Assembly: GCA_047495785.1 (NCBI GenBank)
Contig: JBLDXI010000043.1
Location: forward strand, 62,001 to 126,000
Origin: Lepidodermella squamata
Taxonomy: Eukaryota; Gastrotricha
Direction of reading: 5' to 3'
Length of the DNA stretch: 64,000 nucleotides
A model generated the notes under the pieces. That model saw nothing but the letters and a program-made list of their open reading frames with translations, ran no database searches and had not been told where the DNA came from. The first letter of the stretch is position 1. Every line of letters starts with the position of its first letter. A program made the translations under genes and the position numbers. This document shows, piece after piece, positions 53,757 through 64,000 of the stretch.

Positions 53757-56700
53757 TGAAGCATTATTGGTCGATTGGACGGGCAGATTTTGGTCTGCTG
53801 CGACGTTGATACCTCAATTGTAGGCGGAGAGAGAGACAACCCGGTTTTAGGACCCTAATGATACATCCCATACTATGCGCTTCTATTGTTTTTGTAATGT
53901 CATCCCTATGCTGTACTGTGAAAGAAATAAAATCGTATTGACTGTTTTCAAGTGAAAAGTGGCATATGGCGAGTTTGTATAATTTCCCAGAAAATCTCAG
54001 AAGGGAATTTATGGATTCCATGATGTTCCTAATTAATGTTTCTTCTAGGTTTCAAATGGGTCTTCCTTTCAACGGAACACGGTGAGCGTACACAAATATG
54101 CCGTAGTAGAACCAGATTTGCCTGTTAGCGGAACCAAGTGACTCTCAGCATCGGGTAAGGTTCTGCGAAAAGCAAATTTGGTTCCGCTACTGTAAATTTT
54201 GAACCGCTAAAAGATACTAAGATTGTTACATTTCAGACCTCTAGGATTCTCGATGCTCCCTGACTCCTGAAAGACGGGAAGACTTTTCGTTGAATTGGAG
54301 ACGCTTGATCGATTCCGATGATAATCCTGAATGCTTTCCTGAATGCGTCTCCATTCAGTGGCCGATGCAAAAGGGCTTTATGCTTGATTAGTGCTCAAGT
54401 TCCATCTAGCTAGGCTCCGCAGTTTTTGCCCTAGTTTTAGCCCAGACAAACATTGTTGCATCTATAAAAGACAAACATTTGTGCATCTAGGGACACAACA
54501 TTGTCCACGTATATACCCACACATTAATTCGCCTAAATAAATCGATTCCCATAAGATTTCCATTTTCCAATGCCACTTTATTGCCCGCCCCAGTTTTATG
54601 ACTTGGAGGCGTTAAACACCGATTGCGATCGTGGAGTGATTCACCCGCCTTATCGCCCCCAGCAAAGCGCACTCGAGCGAAACATAGACGTGCGAAGAAA
54701 TTTCCTAAAATATGACCATCAAGTTAAGGGCTAGGGTACGTTTTTCGTCCTAAAATACTGGAGACGATCGGCCTCAGTTGTTTTCCGTCACCAAGATTGT
54801 TTGTTGTCTCAATTTGCGTGCATTTTCATTCGATATGAGATTAACCTCAATGTGGACATCTTTTTCGCGAAGATCACGCCATTTTCATCCAATCTATATG
54901 AACTCAGTGAGCCCTCATGATCTTGAACCTGAAAAGCTTTCTTATTCTTGAAAGCCGCTCGAAAATAGCACTCAGGTGTGACTTAGGATGACGTCACGTG
55001 ACCTTATTTTCATATTATTGTATTTTCTCCCTATTCTTAATTTACAAAAATATTTCTTCGAGTTTTTCATTATGAAAATTAATGAAAAATTTCACAAAAT
55101 TTCAGAAATTCAAACATTCAGTACAACCATTGTTTTCCGGAAAAATCATCACTCATCACTCATCAGCTATGCGCTTAGCTTCTCTAAGTGATCAAGTGCA
55201 GTGAATCACAAGTGCGTTGAATTTTTTCACTCCGCGGCAATCTCATATGATCGATTAGTACCGAATTTCAAGTCGCCCATCTCGCCATAGCAGAGGCCAT
55301 CGCGTTAATGCAAAAATCGATAATTACCCAAGTCCACTTTTTACTCGCCGGCAGACAGTATATATTATTTTTTCGACTCATCTCGCAGAGTAGGCGAGAA
55401 AAAATTCCAATTTTTTTATTAAAAAAAAATAACTTTAATCGCTGAGCGAATTCGCACCGCACCACCCCAGGCCAGCGTAATTTACATTTTTCATCAATTT
55501 TTTTTTCTTACGTTGGCGTTGCAAATAAACAATTATTTAGGCGCATATACCAATTTCGCAGTGAGGCCGCGATCGCAAATTTCCGCCCATTCTTCGCTTG
55601 CACTTTATGCCACGTGGATTAGTACGACATGTTTAATCCCCTTTTTTGCATCGAAAAAGTTGTGAATCGGTCGGAAATTGGTTTTTTCGGCTTCGTTCGC
55701 ACCGCGGCCAGATTATTTTGTCTTAAATCGTAACGGCGGCTGCTAATCCTAAGTAAACCCCCATTTCCTATATACCGCGCCTAAGATTATGCTGAAATTG
55801 AATAAACAAGGCCATTTTTTGCAATTTGGTATAGAAAAATAGCCGACAAAGGTAATCACTTTTTTGATCTTGGACACGATTCAAAAACGGATAAAATTTG
55901 ATCATTCATTTTCGGGATTTTTTTCTGATCATGATTTCTAGGATTTTTCCCCTTTCTACGGAGTAGGAAAATTGATTTAAAATTTTAAAATTTTATATTT
56001 TCGAATTCAAAATTCATGTGGACCCTCCTCCTTGAATTTTTTCAAATAATTACCTTCATTTACCCTCGATTTACGATTTTTTCTAAAAATGCTTTGAATC
56101 GAAGTCCCGCCACGATGTCTAGTTTTTCTATGTATTGGGAAAATTCCTGAAAATCTGAAATTCTATTTAGTGCTCAATTAAACGGTTCCGCTTCCGGTCC
56201 GGTTTTTCCCGTCAAAACGTGATAAATTTTTAATATGTTAATATTTTCTGAGCATAACAGCAATTCCTGATTATAATATTGAATAATCGGTCAAAATTCC
56301 CTATCCCTTATTTTGGACATTTTGCCACTGGTAAAAAGTCACGTTTAGCCCTGTTTGCCTTTAAGAATTAAGCTGACAGTATCTCAAAACTTGAGACTTT
56401 AAACTTCGCAAAGAAAAGTTCTTTGCGTAGGCAAAACGAGCACGTTTCGCGCAGGCGCTCACTCGTGCGCAAAATGCGACGCTAATATTATACGGCTCGC
56501 ACGTCATATTATAATCGCGCAATCCGCCTTATATTATACGCACTGCGATTTGCACTGCCGCCGACTGACTGACCGATGGCCATCGCAACAGCCGGAAATG
56601 GCCGGCTCCGGCAAATCGCATCCGGGCGTCGTTCCATTCACTGAGTAATCAGTCGATTTTTTTTTGATATAAGCGCGGCTAGTAATTTTTTTCTATTTCA

Positions 56701-59700
56701 TCCCCCGTATAAGCATATATTTGCTTGACAAAACAAACGTTTTTGCTACCCACGCGGCTAATAATAAATCGAGTATGATTGCTGATAGCTGAATAATTAC
56801 ACTGAACTGGTCTAATTTTACTGCGAATACAGGGCGTGTAAATAATCGGAAAAAATGCCGGCTGCTATAATTGGCCACATTAACACCACGCCTAATCATT
56901 GAAGTGTGAAATTTTCAAAATTTCAATTTCACAAATTTGAACTCCTTATCATATTTTTCAAAAAATTTGTATAAACAAGTAGCTCAAAATAAATTCTTCA
57001 ACAATTTAATTATCCCCTCCTGAGCCTAATAAAGTGGGCCATTCATTGTAGGCGGAAACTAGGTTTCCATTCAATTATATTGACCACAAAAAATGCGAGA
57101 TGGCCGATTTTACACACTTGCGCCGCCGCGTAATCTTGAAAAGCAGCGCTCGAAAAAGTTAATTTTCTCCTCTGCCTTCATCAAATCCGCCCGATTTGTT
57201 CGTTGTCTGTCTGTCACCCATTGTTATCGTTATCATGCAGGCAGTCATTACAAGCGATGATCCAATTGAAAACACCGCCCGCGCTGCGACGCGGCAAAAA
57301 GACAACTCGCGTTTTTTTATTGCATTTCCTCGCGGGATTATATGTAAATAAATAAAACGCGGATAAATATGATAATAATAACAAGCAACAAAGCCTTATA
57401 ATAATTTAGTGTCTGAAACGATTATAGGCCGGCTTATATGTATATAGCATCACGTAAAGCTTGTATTGAAAATTTAAAAATGTCCATTTACGCTATATAT
57501 TTTATCCGATTTTAGGTCATCCTTGTATGGACAATTATCGAATATTCTCATATTTATCCTAATTTTGCGTAGTTTTTTCAAATTTATCCTTATTGTTATA
57601 CTTTCAGCCTATCCTGATTTCCTGCTATTTTTTAAATTTTTTCAAATTGTTCCTGATTTTTATATAATTTTGAAAAATTCTCAGAAATTAAGTTTCTATC
57701 ATTTTTTCGAATTCTCAAGTTCAAGTAAATTTTTTAGTTATTTTCGTCATTTTTTTGGCTGTTTTTATTGACTATCCAGGTTAAATAATTCCGAAAAATC
57801 TCATAAAACAGATGTTATAGCGAGATTCTTGACGTAAGTAGGTATATTATTATATTATTTAGCCACTCGTGCCTAGTTAATTTTCGCCGAGTGTAGCCGG
57901 CTTTGCTAGAGAGCCGGCAAACACTCTCGCGGCGTGTTTACCCGAGTCTCAATTTCGTTCTAATTAGGCTCATTACACATTTGTTTCGCGGCAAAAGTAC
58001 ATTATTCGCTATCACAACCGCCGCCGGGTTTGTTTTCGATATCATAGCGACGAACATGAAAATTTTTCGAAAAGCCCCGCCCGGCCAGCCTAATCTTCGC
58101 CATCGATAGCCGTGACGTGTGTTTTTAGGCTTTCACGATTGATGGCCGGCTGTTTTATCGAGTGCGATTTTATTTATTATAATATTTTCAATCAGCACCT
58201 GTATAGCAGTAGTAGGCATTATTATTTTTGAGCCTCGCGCGCGCAGGTAATATTTGATTTCATTTTCACGCGCACGCGCGCAATCGGGTAAACACGCCAC
58301 TTGTTATAATATTGCGAGCGTGAAAATATTATCAACCTCGGCCTTTATCGACACACGGGGATAATCCTTCAATATAGCCGGCTAAAAATATTTTTTTTTT
58401 CAATTTTCAAAATTTTATTTTATTTTCAATTAAAAATCAGAATTTTTTTCGCCGTTACACTTTTTCATTTTATTTCAATTTTTCTATCGCTGAAAAAATT
58501 GTCAGGGTTCGCCGGATGGCGTGCTTTTTTCGCTGAGGCTTTGACGCCGTTCGGACACGGTCGGCTGGCTGCGCGCTTCGAATTTCGCGCACGTATTGTT
58601 TTGCGAAATGCGTGTTCGCGCTACGCCAGGAAATGCGCATCGCTCCATAGTGCGGAAGAAAGTATGTAGGAAATTGAAAACTCGCAGTCCATTAGTACTC
58701 AAGCAGTAACAATCTTGTTGAAAAAAAATTGAAATAATATGCTCCCCACTCAACGTTGAGTATGAAATGTATTCCTAGTTTCGGATAGTGGAAAATTTCG
58801 AACAACCTCGGTCACTCAACATTTCGTCATAAAATTAACCTTGACATTTTTACATTTTTGATATTTTCTTAAATGAACAATCTAAAAAAATATTTTAAAA
58901 TTTTTTAAAATTTTTGGGATTTTTAAAAATTTATTATTAAATTTAGTTTACATTTGATTTGATTAATTTTGACATTGGCTTGTCCGCGAAATAAGCGTGT
59001 CGCAATTTTGAGTGACAGGCGATCAGTCAGATTCGCCATCGATTTGTTTATTGTCCACTCTCGCGTGTCAATATTCGCTTAAATATTACCCGGCTACGCT
59101 TGGCTGGCCGCGCCGCGAAGGCGAGGCGCATTTTATAGGCATTTTATTCACATCTTTCCCACTTCACTAGTCACCAAGACGCAGCGAAATCACTGAACCG
59201 TGAAAAAGTCGTTGTACTCGAATTTTCCTCGGAATTTTTTTCCTCAGGTGTTTTTTTCACTGGGTTCATGCACTCTCGTTTTTTCGTCGCAGCTCTCACG
59301 CTATTCGTCCATTAGTTAATGCCGTCCCTTTTTTTCTGGCTTTCCGCGACAGGCCATTAGCGAAAAATCTCGATACCCGGCCAACCGTGATGAACTCGAA
59401 AATGAAATTATGCGATAATTATTCGAAAGCCGTGTAATTAAGATCTTGACCCGAAAATTCCTCCCATAAAAATCCTTTATTTGGCTTATTTTCAAAAATA
59501 TTTTTCATATATCAAGAATTTTCCTAACAATTCTGGGATTTTTCAATTTTCGATATTTAGGCCCAATTTATTGTAAATATTCGAATTGTAAATTTTCCAA
59601 TTTGTCCTGTTTATTACCCTAAACCTCTGCTTATTTTTTGGCAATATAAATATCGCGTAGTTCGATCTGCGTTAAAGCCTTCATTCATATCGATAATGAT

Positions 59701-60268
59701 TAAGTAGTCATTACGTTGATGTTAATTAAGCTGAGATGCGGCTAATTTGCACACGTGAATCGCGCGCGGCGTAAGGTGATACAAAAAACGCGAGGGCGTG
59801 ACGTAGTTAACGCTAGTACTACCTACTACCTGTGACAGCTATCTCACGCCCTAGCGCTTCTTAATTCAGAGTCCAACCGCCACGTCTTATTACGCCGTGT
59901 TCAAAATTGAAATGACAGAAAGACAACCCGCTGGCTATAGATCCTGGGCACGATGTCACCACGTTTTAAATGAAATTTTCTAAATTTTCTGATTCACGCA
60001 TTTTAGGGGTTGATTAAACCTGGGGAATACTTCTAAAAATTAACACGCTGTTCCAAAAATTACCATAATATACCTGTGAATCACTCTTTCAGACCTGTAT
60101 AAAAGTTCTTTTCTTTTCAAAATTCTTTTTCAAAAATCCTTCGATTTTTTATAGAATTTTTCTTTAATTGTGTGATTTTAAAATTTAAAATGTTGAAAGA
60201 CTTGTGTAAATTGTGTTAATTAAAAAAACATTTTCATGTTTTATAGGAATTTTTTAATATACTTCAAG
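53757..60268. other. long AT-rich non-coding stretch, 6.5 kb
   Basis: No convincing coding frame. It holds 3' UTR and AATAAA (53926) of the preceding gene, long A/T runs, and scattered GC-rich islands with CGCGCG and TTATAATATT words (56450-56650, 57880-58330). Given its position it is most likely upstream regulatory sequence and/or first introns and untranslated exons of the synaptotagmin-17-like gene. Confidence 0.45.
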
Positions 60269-62452
60269 ATGGCATTCTGTATGGGGCAGTGCGTTAAGCT
60301 GTACGGAAAGTGCGAAGAGTGCGTAATGAAGCGCATCGGCAAGTACAACAAAGACCCATCCGGGCGGAAATCAGGCGGCCCAGGCGATCAAATGGTTGTT
60401 ATCACGCACCAACCGATCGGCAACCGGCCTCGTCTCATCTCAGACCACGACCTTCACGCCTCAGACTCGCCCGGCGCCCCAACAGCCACCCTCAGACAGC
60501 AGCACCACGACCGGGAGAGCAGGCAGAAAATGTCATCGAACGCCCCGGATTATAGCAGATATCGGAAATCAGCTCTGGCGGCGTCGCTGAGGCGGAAGAA
60601 TCGGGCTCAGGGCGAAGCGGCGGACGACTCGGGCGATGAGGATGACGTGTGTAGTCCGATGTTGGCTACGAAACAAGAACAAGTCCAGCCGACCATGTCG
60701 AACGCGTCCGGAACCAGCAGCGGCGTGCAAATTCCAGCGAAACAACAACGAACTTCGGCTACATCCCAAAATTCAGATGGTAAATTTCAAATTTTCTTCA
60801 TTTTTTAATGCATCTTTCCAATTTTATAAAAAATAAAAAAGTTAATTTTTTGAAAAATTAGGAAAAATTGTAGAAATTGAAAAAAATTGGAAAATTCAGG
60901 AAAATACTAAAAATTCAATCGCTTCAACTCTTGAATTCTAGAAAAAAATTAGGAAATCATTAATAATTTTTCGATTTTCGAATATGTTCCAAGAGATCTG
61001 GACATTTTCAAAATTTAAATTCGAATTTATTTTCCTTAATAATCTCCTATTTTTGCTTCCTCACGATTTTGTGAATTTCTCAAAAAAATTCACAAATTTT
61101 TAGGAATTTCTTAGCAAAATCCTTGCAAAGAACTGTCCGTAAACATCCGTCCCATTTTACATTGTTCCGAGAGAAAAAAATCAAGTGCACTCTATTTACG
61201 AGTCAATTTTTCCACTTAACGCTTCGATTTGTGGTCACTCAACTAGGGCTTTCATCGATTTTCAGTAAATCAAGTCCATTACAACTAGAAAAAAACAAGC
61301 TGGGAAATATAAATTCAGTGCTTTTCACACTGCAAAATTTAGCACATTTCGCCCGAAAAAATGCGCTTGTCGCTGACTTGTTTCGATTTTTTTGAATCTC
61401 TAGTCTCCGCAACGGGCCAGTCGCCTGCCCGCGGCCGCAGCGCGTCGACGTCATCGCGGGACGACGTCGCAGCAGCCGGGTTGAAACCCATCGCCCAGAG
61501 CGGCAGTTCAAACGACTTCACAACGTTCGACAACCCGAGCGGCGGCGACTTTGACTATTGCCAATCGCTGCGATTCGCCATGCTGTACCAGCCAGGCAAT
61601 TCTCGCCTCCAAGTCACCGTTAAATCCTTCTGCATCCTACCGCCGCATCTAACAGCTGGCTGTTACGTTGTAGTCACCCTATTAGGAAATGACGATAAGC
61701 TCATCTCCACGCATAAAACTACGATTAAGCAGAAGACGAAGATCCCGGAGTGGGAGGAGACGTTCGTCCTAGACTCAGTGCCTCGGCCTAACGTTGAGGG
61801 CGAGACAATGGTTAGGCTGGACGTCGTCGCCTTCGACCAATTCAGCCGCGAGACGTGCATCGGCCGGCTTAAGGTGGACGTTGCCTGCTTGAAAGACTGC
61901 GTTAGCCAGGAGTTTTTCCGGACAATCGACGAGGAGAAGCAGCAATCGCTGGATCCGCAGCTCATCGAATCTTCCCTACTCGTCGGGCTGTTCTACCACC
62001 ATACGATGCATACCCTAGTTTTGGACATGATTAAAGCGAAGGATCTAGCGACTGTTGCGTCGCAACTGACGCAGATGAGCGCACCCGCTGGGCAGCCGCA
62101 GAACACCCTGAAGCACGTGACGTACTTCGTAAGGGCGCGGATCTATGAATCGAACGCCCTGATCAAGGAGAAACGGACCTCTGAGCGGAAGGTGACTGAG
62201 GAGGTCCTGAATGAGTCGCTGACCTTCAATCTAGAACGGCGGAATATTCGGAATATAACCGCGGAGTTTACGCTGTTTGTAAAGACTAGGAAGGAGGAGC
62301 GGCAGTTGGGGTGGTTCAGCCTGGGCGCGACTTCGAGCGGCCAGACGGAGAAGGAGCATTGGGCTAACATGTTGAGGTCCCACGCGTCGCCGGTCGTGCA
62401 GTGGCTTCACTTTAAACAACCCGCGTCTCCGAACTCACCAATGCTTGAATAA
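60269..62452 (+). CDS. syt17: synaptotagmin-17-like (B/K-type) tandem C2 protein
   Basis: Exons 60269-60779 and 61404-62452 give 520 codons including stop (519 aa). There is no membrane helix. Instead a Cys cluster at the N-terminus (MAFCMGQCVKLYGKCEECV) resembles the palmitoylation-type cluster of Syt17/B-K protein. A disordered linker leads to C2A (about 227-345: LRFAMLYQPGNSRLQVTV, then WEETFVLD, then DQFSRETCIGRL) and C2B (about 355-500). C2B ends SSGQTEKEHWANMLRSH and VVQW, matching the Syt17-type SSGPSETNHW. Most calcium-binding aspartates are missing from the C2 loops, so calcium-independent membrane or SNARE binding is expected, in secretory trafficking. A further upstream exon cannot be excluded, as an acceptor-like CTTCAAG precedes the ATG. 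Confidence 0.78.
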
Positions 62453-64000
62453 TTCTTTTTTAGAAAAATCACTCACCCGTGACGGGAATTCGCATCCAGT
62501 CAACCGTGACCGGAACCAGGGTCAGTCAACCGTGACGGGCTTCGGATACCTTTATAAATAGCGATTTTAAAATCCATATAGAGTAAAAATTGTCTGATAT
62601 TGTTTCGTCCCTTGATGGCTGAAAATGTCCTAACTTTTCCGAAGATTTTCTGAAAATCAACTTGATATTTGATGTTGGCAACTTGATTATCGTCTTTTTT
62701 CTCTCTCTATCCGATGATGTGATACAAGTTGTTTATTCTTACTAGTGGATTATTATTTACAATGTGACAGATTACATAATATAGCGTATCTCGATCCTTC
62801 TTTTTTTATGATTAATGAACACATCGAATGTGAGTAGTCATCGGTCACAGCGTTTTTCTTCACTGAATTTTTGAAGACAATTATCTCCGGATCCTAATTT
62901 TTGTTAAATTTGGAAATGACTCTTGAAATTCGAGGAATTATTGCGAATTTTGTAAATATTTATAAATTGTATCCGGGAATTTATTGAAAATTCGACAGAA
63001 TAAATTTTTGATTTTATATACATCTCGAGCGCATTTGATTTTATCCTATGATTGAGGCTGAAAAACTATGCCTACTGGAGAAGCGTTTCTGTATGTTTGG
63101 ACAATAGTGAAACACTTGTTAAGTACAGTTTCAGGGTCGATTTTTTAGCATGGATTTTCCTGTTCCCTTGATAAAAATTGGGGAGGATCACTTGTCCTTG
63201 CACTCTTCAGCTGCGTATCACCGAGTTTTCAGCAGCAGCGCCTTTTTCAACGGGGATTTCATCTGCTCTCAGAAAAAGGATTTTACCATGAGTAAAAGGC
63301 GATTTCAAAAATTCTTTTACAGTGCAAAGAAAGTCCGTAAAAAAGTGAAAGTAGAGATGCTGAATGGAATGGCCTTTTGAGAATTTTTGTAGCCATCATA
63401 GTTTCCAAATTACGATTTGCAGCCACTCAGTCAAGTAGCAAGCAATCGGTCCCTGGTTTCAAGAGAGTAGATGGCATAGTGGTGAGATTGGCTGGTTAAG
63501 GAGTGGGAGAACGGTGGTTTAAATATCACTTGCCACAACCTCCACAAATTTTATTTTGGCTGAATTTAATTTCCCTTGAATTGAGGCATTTCCGAACATG
63601 AGCCGGGGTTGTTTTCGGGGGTTATCTCAGGTCAAGATTAACCACGCCCACATGTAAACGCTTCTTATCTCCGGCTCCGAACAGCACAGAGCACTGAGCT
63701 ATTATTTGAAATCGCCCCCAAAGAGCTGTTAGCTGTTACCGACACAGTCAGTTTTGGCTTTGTCTCTATGTCGTCTAAAAGATAAAAGCTCATATAATCA
63801 TAACATAAATATGTCTCTTATGATTCCTCTTAAAATGCGTGGCTGTAGCCGCGTGGGGCGCCTTATCTAGAAACTACCCTCGCTTATCTTGCACAGCTTA
63901 TTGCATAGCATCCATCAAAATAACACTGAAAATGACCCACTCGATAAGATAATGCTTGGGAATACGACTGCTAGTTTCGAATGCCTGAGTTGAGTTTATA
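62453..64000. other. 3' flank and intergenic
   Basis: AT-rich sequence after the C2-protein stop, with a short direct repeat GTCA-ACCGTGAC at 62498-62540. A 76-codon plus frame at 63150-63380 has no visible family features. A tRNA-like stretch lies at about 63466-63540. Confidence 0.4.
63466..63540 (+). repeat. tRNA-like sequence (pseudo-tRNA or SINE head)
   Basis: TGGCATAGTGGTGAG fits a pol III A box, and GGTTTAAATATC, about 45 bases downstream, is a weak B box (consensus GGTTCRANTCC). A proper cloverleaf is not evident, so a decayed tRNA-derived SINE is more likely than a working tRNA. Confidence 0.3.

Noticed and set aside
63150-63380. 76-codon plus-strand frame
   Set aside because: Begins with ATG but has no recognisable domain and sits in AT-rich sequence; not enough to call a gene.
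1-64000. CRISPR arrays, operons or ribosome binding sites
   Set aside because: The window is eukaryotic; no repeat-spacer array is present and genes are spliced singly.

Overview
This window is nuclear DNA of an animal. It has spliced genes with many introns of 45-160 bases, GT-AG junctions, AT-rich gaps between genes, TATA boxes and polyadenylation signals. The gene families are metazoan: alpha-arrestin, fatty-acid-binding proteins (FABPs), a MAM-domain membrane protein, a synaptotagmin-17-like C2 protein and SOCS-box and ankyrin proteins. An intronic run of TTAGGG fits a telomere type shared by many lophotrochozoans and deuterostomes. A flatworm-like or other small invertebrate is plausible, but the species cannot be fixed from sequence alone.

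Layout. 1-1372: an alpha-arrestin gene running off the left edge. 1960-4104: three tandem FABP genes. 5780-10130: three related ankyrin-only genes plus a small secreted protein made of perfect 28-residue repeats. 12148-13086: a SOCS-box protein. 15090-17454: a mucin/MAM membrane protein. 17885-19441: an intronless secreted parallel beta-helix protein that looks bacterial in type. 20516-51492: a minus-strand cluster of seven kinase / coiled-coil / ankyrin genes or relics, interrupted by transposons. 53130-53756: an orphan gene. 53757-60268: a long AT-rich non-coding stretch. 60269-62452: the synaptotagmin-17-like gene.

The cluster is the heart of the window. Each full gene encodes an N-terminal protein kinase domain, a short coiled coil split over small exons, and a C-terminal ankyrin block in one last exon. 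Two subfamilies occur as a two-gene unit (583-aa type plus about 531-aa type). That unit is duplicated in tandem: copy A 20516-28870, copy B 31567-44110. Exon lengths agree to the base between copies. Copy B carries a 6,974-bp, apparently intact DNA transposon (32997-39970) inside an exon of its second gene, with a 2-bp target duplication. The transposon encodes a DDE-type transposase and a BEN-like protein. A further intact gene (44480-46539), a truncated gene (50456-51492) and a fragment (48554-49124) extend the array.

The same ankyrin block, with the same opening motif, also appears without a kinase at 5780-10130, so the region looks like one family that has gained or lost a kinase. The kinase-plus-ankyrin layout recalls RIPK4/ANKK1, but the kinase sequences look more NEK-like. 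A signalling or surveillance role is inference only.

Coding models were joined by hand from splice sites and reading frames. Where several exons add up to a whole number of codons this is stated.
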